64,000 nt of DNA, taken from the NCBI RefSeq assembly GCF_020382885.2, contig NC_058506.1:8472318-8536317 (forward strand), given 5' to 3'. Of the stretch, positions 1 through 12,300 are shown one piece after another. The notes beneath the pieces are model-generated. The model did no database searches. It was not told the DNA's origin and worked only from the letters and a program-made list of their open reading frames with translations. A program made the position numbers and the translations under genes. Each line of letters begins with the position of its first letter. Position 1 is the first letter of the stretch. Source of the stretch: Scatophagus argus (Eukaryota > Chordata > Actinopteri > Scatophagidae).

Positions 1-720
1 TTATTAGAACTGTGCTGACATAAAGTGTCAACAAAAAAAGGTGAACTGTCATCAGAAGAGCAAACAGTGAGGTTACTCACACCATTGCAAATTACCCATT
101 ACACCAGGCAGCATCTTCTGTAAATACTGTACGTGCGGGTATATGGGTCATTTATGAGCCACCTTGTATAGCAAAAGGATCTTAAAAATTAGTGCAGACT
201 CCACCTAAGCTGTGTCCCCCCGGGGAACGGCGGTCTACTAAATGAACGACCCAGACTGTGACTTACTTGCTCCTTGCTGAGACATGTGTCATACTCGCAA
301 ATAAAAAGTTCAAGAAGAAAACATGGACCTTTCGTAAAATAACACGCACGTTAATCAAACCAATGCTGATATACTGGTTTCCATATGTCATTGAGTGATA
401 ATTAGGTCTGCTAAAAGTTATGTGATCACAAACTGAGTCACCTACGTTAGTTGAGTCTTTCTCGGACCTACCCAGCGCCCTGAGAATGAATAGGCTACAG
501 TGAAGGTGTAGCTGAAGCTAGCCGGCTAACGACAGACACGCAAGTTTTGCGGGCAGGAAACTATCCCTGTTTACTCCTGCAAATACAGTCCCTCTAAACA
601 GAGCATAACGGCTATCACAGAGAGGAAAGATTGGAACAAGGATGTTAACTTAGCAAAAGCTACAGAGACTCTAGCTGTAAGTCGTTGTTGGTCTAGAAGT
701 TGCCAGGAAATTGGTACTCA
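1..720. other. Left flank; probable intron(s) of an unidentified minus-strand gene
   Basis: No recognisable protein is encoded here. On the minus strand a 27-nt candidate exon (267-293) has an acceptor-like polypyrimidine stretch before it, an ATG at 292-290 and a GTAAGT donor right after it. It would fit as the second exon of the gene whose first exon ends at 722. The peptide is too short to identify, and the rest of the gene would lie left of the window. Nothing else is seen. Confidence 0.25.
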
Positions 721-721
721 C

Positions 722-850
722 TGTCGGTGCGCCTGAAATTCCAGACAGCGTCCAGTCTGCAGTCCTGCCTCCTCCACGTAGAGACAAAAGTAGACGACAG
801 TTGGAATGTTTGCGCCGCCCTGTCGATGACGTCACCGCCAAACGGCGAGA
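722..850 (-). promoter_or_regulatory. Putative minus-strand promoter and non-coding first exon with a CRE palindrome
   Basis: This is a locally CpG-rich island in AT-rich surroundings. It contains a perfect cAMP-response-element palindrome, TGACGTCA, at 827-834. On the minus strand it ends in a strong splice donor (GTGAGTACC) just after position 722. CRE-type sites of this form usually sit close to transcription starts and bind CREB/ATF factors, so I infer a first exon of a gene transcribed leftward. The stretch has no ATG on the minus strand. The gene is unknown. Confidence 0.4.
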
Positions 851-889
851 TCCGGTCTATGGAGTATGATCTGTGCCAAAAACATTACA

Positions 890-915
890 AAATAAATAAA
901 TAAATAAATAAATAA
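890..915. repeat. (AAAT)n microsatellite
   Basis: About six tandem copies of a four-base AAAT unit, seen directly in the sequence. Confidence 0.9.
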
Positions 916-3120
916 TGCAGCATGGAGGACAGAAACGTGTACAGATAAACAGAAAAAGAGTGAAAAATAGAAACCATACAATGCCAATTAAAATTATACT
1001 GCCAGCAGAATGTATATAATACCGACGACCAGTGTTGCACTTAAGGAATAGTGCAGTACTGTCTCAAGTAAAGCGATATTAATCAGCAGTTTTAGAATTG
1101 TATTGTACCATTTATTACTATACTGTTATTATGAAAACACTCACCAGAATAATATTCTTAGTAACGGTATTAGTACTTGTCTGTATTCTACTTATTTCCA
1201 TTTTTAAAACCTATTATATTTTTTAATCTAATCTGGTTCACTGCCTTTGTCTTATGTTAACAGTTTACATGTGTGTAGCACTGAAGGGGTTACAGCCACA
1301 TTTGTGCGGTCCTGTTGAACCTCATCTATCATAACCAGTGGTCTAAAACGAACAAAATCCACAGCACAAAAGAAAGCCAAGGTTGTGCCCTTTTTCCAGC
1401 TACGTTTTGTTCTGTCTTGTTTTAAATCCCTCTGAGGCTTGGAGTTTGCATGTTCTGTGTGAATGTCATTTGGGTGCTTGGGTTTCCTCCTACAATTTCT
1501 TCCGTCCCTCAGTTTAATGACACACCGGTAAGATTAGGTGAAATAACAACTCCCTTAGGTATAAATGTGAGTGGGAATAGTCTGTCCGTATATGGTGTAA
1601 TTTAGTCCAGTTATAGACTGGTGACTTGGACAGAGTGTACCCTGCTTCTTACTCGATGTGAGCTGATACAAGCTCCAGGCCTTTATGACCCTCACATTCG
1701 CCCTCCAAAGTCTCTTGATATCTGGATTGATGAAAATATTGGAAAAATTTTCCTCATAGGAAAGCTTATTTTAGGAAATGGACAGATAAAGATGAGGACA
1801 GCACAATATGTCGCTTCCTCCATTCTGAAATGTACGCTGTTATTATACGGCACAAAAAAGACTAAAGGCTTTTCCTGGAACCAATAATGTCGCAACACAA
1901 GTAGAAAGATGTTCTAATAAATCATTAATATCCAGCCATGCTAATGCTGTTTTTCTGCAGTGTATCATACCAGAGGGTCAATGTTTGCTACTGATTGAGG
2001 CCTGTTAATAAGTGAAGGAAATCTAAAACATCCTGTCAGCAGGACCTACAAGATGTCATTGAGGTGGACCAAGGAGCTTATAACTGTGGTTTCAGATGTT
2101 CAAAAACACTACTGCTTTCATGAAAATAACTATATTATACAATGTAAAGAGATATTTAAGGGGTGTATACACTTTTGAATAATTATTAGAAAATATTAAT
2201 GTAATAGTTATGACTTACATGGTTTACTGTCAGGGTTAGGTCAGATTACTTTGAAATGTAGTTGGTTACTGAATTCAAATTACATGGCATTTTGAATCAA
2301 TAGTGTAATCCAATGGATTACAAAAATGTCATCTAATCAGAATACTTCTGAATTACTTCAAAAACAAAGACTGACTTCTTAATTTTAAAATCTTAAAATC
2401 ATTATCAAAATGTGGTCAAATAATACATTTTTGCAATGTAATCCAGCTGATTATATTCACTTATTTTTTCTAATTCAATTACATGTAATCTGTTAGGCCC
2501 ACTACCCCAACCCTGTTCACAGTGACACTTCAAGGAAAGAAGGCACAGATCAATAAACACGAAACATGGTGGTATAGACAGTGGGGATGTTGACACTGTT
2601 AACTGTACAGTGGTAGAAACAGTCAAGACAAATGATTTCATAAGCACTGATGCCAAGGATATGTGGGCTTCTGCTTGTGCTGTGCTGAAAACATACCAGC
2701 TTCTGTGGCAAAGCAATCTTTGATAGAAGAAACAGGTGAAGGTTTTGCTTGTCAGAAGCTGAATGCATCATGTTTGAAAAATTCATAAACTCTTCCTGGA
2801 ACAGAGAACAACAGGGAAGTCACTTGTACCAAATGTTGGAAAGTAGCCTTCTAAAACACAACAACTGTTTATATGGTAGAAATGACTAATTACTAATTTT
2901 TAATAATATCATATATAGAGTGAGACTATAAAAACTAAGCTGAAGATCAAGCATATGCAGAGATTTACACAAAATACTAGCCTATTTAGCATTAAGTTAT
3001 GATATACCTAGTGGTGAGAGAAGACATTGCTTTTAGGATATATCTTTATACAAGGAAATCAACACTAGTCAAAACCAGTCCTAATATATGTCAGTGGTCA
3101 AAACTGTAAGCACAGGTATA
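916..3120. other. Intergenic region between the left-edge gene and atrx
   Basis: AT-rich DNA with no convincing coding exon. The part from about 2235 to 2515 repeatedly carries GTAATC/GATTAC words and resembles a decayed non-autonomous DNA transposon of the kind common in fish. No clean terminal repeats or target duplications could be defined. The rest shows nothing recognisable. Confidence 0.4.
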
Positions 3121-3383
3121 ATGGATCCTGGTCCAATTCGTGAAAAACAAGAAAGCTGCTTAACGCGCCGGTGCAGCAGGTGGCGATAATGCGCAATACG
3201 TTAACATTGTGGGTCAAGTGCGTTAAAGCATACTAAAAGAAGAGGGAGGAACCATTCACTTCATTGCATCTTTGCCTGTGGCAAATGAAGAGATGCAGAA
3301 ATCAGATTGAGCGCCATATTTATACCAGAATATATGGTATCATGAGGATTTGAACGACTTCGGTTGTTCACCTGCTTGACGTT

Positions 3384-6300
3384 ATGTCGACAGCGATGTT
3401 GAGGTAAAAACTACGGACTAAAATGCGGTTGTCTAGTAGCTAGTATAATGGCGAATTGGCTTAGAAACCAGCTAGCGATATCAGCTAACAGCTAACCAGA
3501 GTGATACCAATATAACAATTCTAGTTATAATTTAACCGTCAGTTATCTGCTAACCGAAAGTGTTGTTAACAGAGCTGCCACACCCCGTAAGGTCACGTAA
3601 ATTCCTCAAACGTGTTTTAACGCCTCATAGGTAACTTAGCTAATTTTCACAGCAATTATTACATCAGGGATGATGCTCAAAATATACGCTCAGTAGCCTG
3701 TCAGCTAGATATGTTACACCTAGCTAAGAGGACGCTGAGCTGAACTGTTTCACTGCAACGCCGAACGGATTGCTGGTTAAAAAAAACAAGTCCCAGGTTA
3801 TCTATGTAACTAATTTTTGTAACAGATTTTTCATGTAACATCCCATGATGTCCAGGCTGCTAGTAACAAAAGTGGAGTTCTCTTTTAATCTTTTAGGGTG
3901 GTTTTTCATTGGTCTAGTATTGATACAGTCAACATATTTATATGGTTCAAGAGCTTACGAGGACCGCCTCAGATTGCCTGAATGCTCCGTAAAACAGAAT
4001 GATGCACAATGAACTGTGGTACTGGGAACCTTTACAGTTTATACTTTGTCATGATAGATAAATATTGATCCCGAAGATAATGCTGATTAGGTCGAAATCT
4101 GAATTTAATTGCTTCATTTAAGGGAGCCTTTGAAATGGGACTCTCCACAGGTTTCAGCCATCAGTTTTTTTGAAAAAGTGAAACATGATATTGTCTTTTT
4201 ATATTGCAAGCTAAGTGGATGTGTCCTGCTATGTTGGACAATTAAAGTTATGATGTAGATGTTGAATGGGATTTGAGTTAATGCTACCACTAAGTTCACT
4301 TCGTATTGATGCTAAAAAGTATATTAATTAGCCTTTTAATGAACAAGTTGAGTAACTAGCTATCCTTTTCCACACAAATGGTAATTTCCTTTTGCTTTAC
4401 TGTAGCACCACTACCAGCAAGCTGAATGTATTGGTCAACAAACTGCACGAGTACTTGGCTCATTCCACTGTTGAGGACAGCAGTGGTCCGCCAACTTCAG
4501 AGGATGCCGATGGTACAGATTTGATTAATCATGAGTGAATGAAAAATTCCCATCATTTTTACATGGTTTATGAACAATTTTAACTTCTCCTGTGTCCACA
4601 GGTCTGACAAGCAGGAACTGTTCTGTACAAAACTCAACAGGTCATGCAGTGACACAGGTAACTGAACATTCTTGGTGTTTTGTCATCGTTTTGAGCATTG
4701 CTGACGCCAGTTGTGCCAGTAACCTTAAAACTGGTCCAACTCCATATCTGGTCACATTCAGAAATTTACTACAGTGTCACCCTAAAGTGTAAAGAAACCA
4801 AGAGAAGCTGTCATTGTCATGGCACACAAGAAGTTAACTTACTGTTTTAAATGTAAAAACAAAAAAGCTCTAAAAACAGTTGTGTTTACTGTTTCCATGG
4901 GGTGCTTCCATGGGGTAACCTGCAAAATGATGGCAAAACTTGTTCCAAGGTTGAAGTTGGTATCAGTCTATCCTTGAGTTTTGAAGCAAATCCTGCATTG
5001 TACTGATTTTCATTGAGAAAGTAGTTGCAAATTTCCAGACTGTGAGACAAATAAAGGAAAATCTTTATTCTTAGTCAAAACTAAAGTGGTCTTAGCACAC
5101 AGGTAAGAATTTTCCAGTTATTGTAGGGACATTTCCTTAAAAAACAAAGCATATCCACTGGGTCTTCATTTCCTTAGATGGTAAGGGTAGATGAAGACTT
5201 TTATTTTGTTTCTTGCAACCATCACTCATTAACACTTTATTCACAGGACTTCTGGTCTCATAGAATGAAATTGTTTGCCTAAATAATGCTGAGCATCCCC
5301 CTTTGGGACATTATTACGATAGTTTCCACATCAGAAGTAACACTGATTACTACCAGTGACAACTAAACCAATGAACTTTCTTGCACTGTAGGCAGGACTG
5401 GATCCCAAATACTCAAGGAGGTGAGTTGGCATTTAATTTATACTCTTTGCAGCATATTATGATTATGATGCATGCCATTTGAGCTCAGACAAAATGAGAG
5501 TTTGAAAGTATAATGTTAAACAGATATGTAGGACAAAGATGATTTTGCATTGCTTTTAGTTTATACTTGATAATCCATTTAAAAACATCACTAACCCCCC
5601 TGCCTTCCTTTTGCTGTCCATGTAGGCGTCCAGATCATGGGAAATGTTGCTAAGCTCTGGAACTTTTTTTTTTCCTGTTTCTCTGAAATTGCAGAAAACC
5701 ATCTGTTGTCATAAAGCACTCTGGACTGGATGAATCTGGGGACTCAAATGCAAGTGAGGACTTGGATTTTCCAGTCAATCCAAATGGCCATCTTGATATC
5801 ACTAGATTGCCCAAAGGTATGTCTTAACCCACTCCTATTATATTTACCTAATTTACTCTGTCTTATATTTTTTCTGCATAAATTTCAGTGCAAGAGTTTT
5901 CCAAAATTTTGTGTTTTTTTGTGTTTCAGTACAGTTTTGCCTAAGAATTGCTACATGTTGCTATGAGTTGTTGTTGATTATCTTAAGTATTTGTATATGT
6001 TTTTCATTTTGCTGACTGCAGGGCTGAAATGTACATTTAGGTTGATACAAATTGATTCATGTAAATGTGGTATTTTGTAATTGCATATTCAATACTGATG
6101 GATCACCTTTGTTCTATTGGTGGTATGGTTTGTTAACACAGGTACTGTACTGGTGAGGCCTGAACCTGTTGACAGTGGAAGAGATGACTTCAGGGGTCCA
6201 GAGTTTCGCAGCCGGAAATCAGGTGTACTACGAAAAGAGTTTTCAAGAAGACGTGGAGGTCAGTCACTAATGGTGGACATTTTTTATGAAATTGTCCATC

Positions 6301-9300
6301 ACTTCATGATTACTCAGAGAGCCGTTTCTTCAGAACCTAATAGTGGCCATAATGATAAATTTAGCAACAAATGAATCAAAAAGATGGCGTTTGTTGGGGG
6401 TACTTATCTATTGATTGCTGGTAGACAGAAGAGACCACTCCAGCGTTCAACAACAGAAAATTTACATCTCTTGATGTGTAAATGTAACTTGATCATAATC
6501 TTATTGTAAGAGAGACCACAGATACTCGACTTTGCAAAACAAAACAAAAAAAACCCCAAAACACTGCTTATGGCAAGTTCTTGTATCATAACCAGTGATC
6601 TTACTCATGCAGTGTTTCCCTATGTTGTGGATTCTTCATGTTTAGAGATTATGTTAATTATAATATTTACTGCTGTAAGGTTCATGTAGTACAGTGCTAA
6701 CCACAAACATGGAGCAAAACAGAGGAGAGAAAGGTTAAGATAGCTGAACATTACTGTAAGTGCAATAAAAGCTTCTCAAATGAGTAATCTATGAATGTAA
6801 TCCATCTACAAACAAAGATTTGCTGAAGTCGACCCCAAAGTTCTGAAACGCAGCCTCCCATTGCACACTCAAAACAGTCAACCTTGTCGAGAACATCTTA
6901 GCTGAAGAATATGTTGCATCTAAGCAGAGACTGAACAGAACAGTTCCACACCTTTTAAACCAGTCCATCAAACCATAATTATAGTAGCTTTGTGGCTAAC
7001 AGTGGTGTGCTTTCACAGGAGTTGAACACATGGAAATTGTCAGTTGCACTGCATGTGGCCGTCAAATTAACCACTTCCAGAGAGATGCGCTCTTTCGACA
7101 TCCAGTTCTGAAAGTCCTTATTTGCAAGGTGAGTCTTGTTATTTATCAGAAACAGTCATTCAAAGGTCAATTCACATACATTTTGCCATTTCCCTTCACA
7201 TTAAAATCAGTATTTATATCATGTACATCTCTTAAAAAGTCAGAAAACCTGAAAAAAATACGTAAACATAAACATGAGGTCGACATGTAAAACCATACAT
7301 AAGTGTTACCATGTGTTAACATGCATACTTACTGGCTTGTTTTTACAGAAATCAGTGATGAACAGCTGTTTCAAATAGGAAAAAATAAACCCCATACCTA
7401 ATCACGTCCAGTTTTCTATATTCAAATACAAATACTGTGCCTCTGTCACATTTTACTTATCAGTTTTGAATGTTATCGAATGTAGCAGCAAAATATTAAT
7501 ATTATTGAAATTGCAGTCAGTGTGCACTTCAGCCACTCATTGTCACTTTATATTCAAATGAGCAATATAAAGTATAGTTATTCAACTGATGTGATAAATT
7601 GGATTTAGGTTATAAAGGCTTCCTTGCTTTTGGAGATTCTGTTTTGCTTGAAACACTTGTGTATTTCAAGGTAGAAGATTTGAAGAAATATTGACATTTT
7701 TGAAATTTCCTATAGAATTTAGAGTACATTTGTAGTGTTCCTTGCATGCTTCTAATGTATTTTTTACCCATCTGTTTGTAACTTATCCATTAAATGTTTT
7801 GTTTTTGTTAGTCTTGCTACAAGTATTACTTAAGTGATGACATCAGTAAGGATGGAGATGGAATGGATGAGCAATGCAGGTAGGATATGATTTATTTACA
7901 GTATTATTTTAAAAATTTCCTTAGCTTACTTTGTACCAAGCTTTTAGCTGCATTTTTTTATCCTCCTACAGATGGTGTGCTGAAGGGGGTAACTTGATCT
8001 GTTGTGACTACTGTAGCAATGCTTTCTGCAAGAAGTGTATTCTAAGAAATTTGGGAAGGAAGGAGCTGTCTGGCATCCTGGAGAGCAAGTGGTACTGCTA
8101 TGTATGTAGCCCGGAGCCTCTTTTTGACCTGGTGATGGGCTGTGACACCATCCTTGAGAACATGGAGAGTCTGTGGAATCAGCAGCGAAGGCGTAACCGA
8201 GTCGAGCCAGAGAAATCTGAACTTTACGATATGTTGCCAGACTTACCAGAAAACATTCCTTTGGATAAATGGGATCACACTGGTATGGATGGTAATGTGG
8301 TGTTCAACTATAGCACACTGCAGGTTTCAAAGGATATCACCAAAAAGGCCAAACATTTAGTAGACTCCACAAACATCTTAAACCGAACATTTGTCAATTT
8401 CATTCATTCTGTTACAACGAACAAACGAACACCTCGTGTTCGCAGTCTGTATCTCAACTCTTTTTTGTCTGTAGCTAAAGGCTTGCGAAAATCACTTGCA
8501 GCACTTGAGGATAACCTCAAGGAAGAATTCAGTGACTTGGATGTGTTGAGCTGTTGGGAAAAATTCTTTAGTGATGACTTTGATACACGAACTGTAACCG
8601 AAGCAGACACAGAGCTGGATATCTCTGATGAAAGATGCTTGAGGGACTTACAGAAACTGGCAGCTGAACATTTGGTGAATGATGACTCTGACTCCAAGGG
8701 CTTCACAGACGGGAGATGTGCACTCAACTGCCCTGGGGAAGAAATGGATTTGGATTCACATGAAGCCAGACAGAGAGCACAAAAGATAAGCCTGAAGTCT
8801 TCTGAAAGTGGAGTCAACATGACTAAAAAACTAGTTGTAAAACTTACACCCGTAGCCATGGATCAGGAGCCATCCTCTGATGTCCCAAAGATGGAGGACA
8901 CCATCATGAATAAGTCTGATGGAAAGGATGTATCAGAAGATGAACAGACAAGAGTCTTAGGCGCTAAAGCTGACACCAAGATGAGCAATGACAACTCTTG
9001 TGTGTCTCTACATGTAGAAGAGGAGCATGGCAACAGACGGTCTCCTCGCTTGAAGACAACACCTTTGCGGCGACCAAGTGACGTCAAGGCCAAATCATCT
9101 CTTTCAGCAGCAGACAGTGACAGTGACTCTGACCCTGAGGAAACCTCCAGCACAGTACCAGCCAAAAACACTGAAGAACAAAGCCTGAACAGAGCGAGAG
9201 ACGACTCTGACTCAGATGAAGTCCCTGCAGCTCTGCTTGAGCGAGCAGCTATGTCACAAAGCTCTGATGAGCCCCAGAGTGATGAGGATGGCGGAAAGGC

Positions 9301-12300
9301 ATCAACTAAGGTGGCCAAGAAATGTCTGTTTTGGTTGACTAAGAACAGCCCAATCTCACCGGAGAAGATGCGCCGGAAACGCAAAATGCTGGAGTCGGAC
9401 TCAAGTGACAGAAGAGTAAAGTCTCGAAGGGAAAGTGAGACAGAATCTTCAAGTGATGATCAAGGCTCGCAGAAGAAAGTGCATCATTTGAATACGCTAA
9501 GGTCAATAGGGAAGCCTCACCTCGTCAAAAGAGAGGCCAAAGTTGCGGCGAGAAAGGAGGGCAGGATGCAGCCTGGAATGTCCAAGACTAAATCTCATGA
9601 GGAAATAACAGAGTCATCTTCCTCATCAAGCGAAGATGTACATTATGATGATGATGACTCTGGGAGTGATGGAAGTGATCAGAAGATGAAGCCAATCACT
9701 GAAGATGTGGCCTTACTGGGGACAGCAGCTTTCCACCAGTCATCAGGTGAGTCTTGGATTGTTTATTATTACATATCAAGATCTTCAGTATGTCTTGTCA
9801 GTGGTTATTAGAAACGGCTCACTAGTTTACCTGATTACTGGAGCAAAGGTAAATGCTAGCTCCTACTTGCCACTGGATTTCCTGGACTGTGATCCCATAC
9901 TATTGTAACTCTAATGTAGCATTGTAATGCGGTGATTACTGTCATGGGACATTACTTAATGCTATCAAAATGCAGGACTAAAATCTCTGCTGTGAAAAAG
10001 GTATATGAACAATAAAGAAACAAGTGTGCTCTTATGCTAGTAAAGGTGTCAAGATTCATGTTAGCACAATTTATTCAGACAGGAAAGTGACAGGTTGTCT
10101 TGGGTGAATTTATTTATGCCATATTCTACTTAATGATGCAGGGAGGCAATTTTGTGACCCGGCGGTCTGTGTATTTCTTATAGGATAATAGATATGAGGT
10201 AGTATATTTTGGCATGCCGGTATAATGCAGCTTACACCTTTCCTGTTCTTTGATAATGCGTGTTATTTCTACTCTGAAACAATTTGACTTAATTAAACAG
10301 TTTTTCTTTCTCATTGTTTTGTTTTTATAGGAGATGAGGAGCAATCTGGGCCCTCATGGGCAGCAGAAGAAGAAGATGATCCAGAAAATAGGTATGGTTC
10401 CAAAAGCCCGGATGTAGAGTTTGTAAAACATCCTAGGTGTAGAAGAAAGGATGCACCTTCAAACCCCGATCTCTGTGCCAAATCTAGCAACACACGTGTC
10501 ATTAAGACTCAGTTGCAGTCTATTCAAGCAAGACCAAAACGTAGCTGCAGTAGAGCCCCAGAAATCAAATACACATTCTAGAAGTACACTGTGAAGCCCA
10601 CATTATGATGCAGTAAGACTGAACCTGGCTTACAACAGGCTTGTGAACGATGAGCAAAATACTCTGCTTGTCTTTGTTTTATTTAGTGTTCAGTCCAGTA
10701 TATGTAAATGCTAGAGATACATTTTAATGAAGATTTTTATTATTTTTATTTCTTATACCATACTTGTATTCATCTCGTGGCAAAACAAAGCTCATACAAA
10801 AAGGAAAACCTTGATGTTGACCCACTTGAAGAGTTCAATAATTGAGACTCATTTTGCCTCACATCTCATCCTGTTAAACCATTGCAGGTTTATTTTCAGT
10901 GACAGTATTCTAACATATTTAATAGAAAGTTCTGAAGTCGGTGTACTCTTGCCCAAAGAACTGTTGTCCTCCACTGAGCAACATTGTTAACTGAAGTAAA
11001 TGAAATATTGTTATTTAAAGGTGAAGTATAAAGTTTGAAAGGTGCCTGTCAGATTATTTGCATGATTACATTTCAAAATCAGCCAAATAATGATTTTTTT
11101 TCCAGTTTCCATAAATTATTACTAATTCTGAGCAGTGTTTTGTTTTCAGTTACTGTTGGCAAAGGTTGCAAAGTTGTAAGCATTCATAAAACTTTTATGC
11201 TTCACCTTGAAAACCAATTTCTTTTTTATATTATGCTCTAAAATTAAGAAGGTCACAGTTATGGTGTGACGGTGTCATTTTGCCCTAATCAAAATAAAAT
11301 GGCAATGGCAAAAGGATTGTTTGTTAAAATATTTGTAAAATATATTTACCTGGCTCTGTAAATGTTTTGTGTTACTTAGCTTTTGAGTTGTTTTAGACGC
11401 AAAAGTTACATTTCCTTCTTGTTACACCTGGCCAGCAAATATATTCAGTGATTCTTCTACCATGCATGGCTTGAGCTTCATTGAGGGCAGAGTTTTTAAT
11501 GAGTGGGCATGTGTGTGATGCAGTGTTGAGTGTGATTTCTTACTTTGTTTTGAAAACGACTCTAATGATGGTAACATGAACTCTTGAAATCTCTCATGAA
11601 ATCTCAGGATTTGTTATAGGGCTACTATCACTGTCCAACTGAGAAAAATATGGAAAATTTTAAGAACTTTGCCTGGTAATAAAGACCAAAAGCGCCCCAG
11701 AGCCCTGTTCCGCCAAATACAAAAAACAGTTGTCAGGTTTTTTTCTTACTGCGGTTGAGTTTTGATATGCAAATTATGTTAGACACCGACGTTAATGGGC
11801 AATTGCAATAGATGCAATTTGTGGTGCTTGGCATTTGACATTCCTTATTTGATAGTTAAATGGTGCTTTGCAGGGGCGTATTTCAGGCATTACAATCAAG
11901 ATTATTTGCACTTGGCTACCCAGGTCAATAATACATTGTACTGGGATAGAGTTGTCTATAATCTGCAATGTCTTCTTTTGAAACTGGTTCCCATGGAAGC
12001 TTTTAGCTCTAGAGTCAAGAAACATTGCCTTTTACAAAAACATTTATTTGTTCTTTTCTGGAAACTAAAAAAATTTCCCTACTGGGCCACTGACACTCCA
12101 ATGATCACCTAATGTAGTTTAGAGCAGGCTTGACAATCGCTGAATGCCTTGAGTGCTCATTTGTATTAAATTACATCAGAGCATCTGACTCATTCTATTA
12201 CTGCCTTCATTGACTGTGTCAAGAGTCTCAAGTAGAAGCTATAAAAGTGAGAGCCGGGTGCCGTTTCCCCAAATTATCACAATGCAAAGATGATATGATA

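Noticed and set aside
8404-9384. Two long minus-strand open frames opposite atrx exon 9
   Set aside because: They are antisense shadows of a long, serine- and acid-rich coding exon with biased codon use. They have no family features or splice context.
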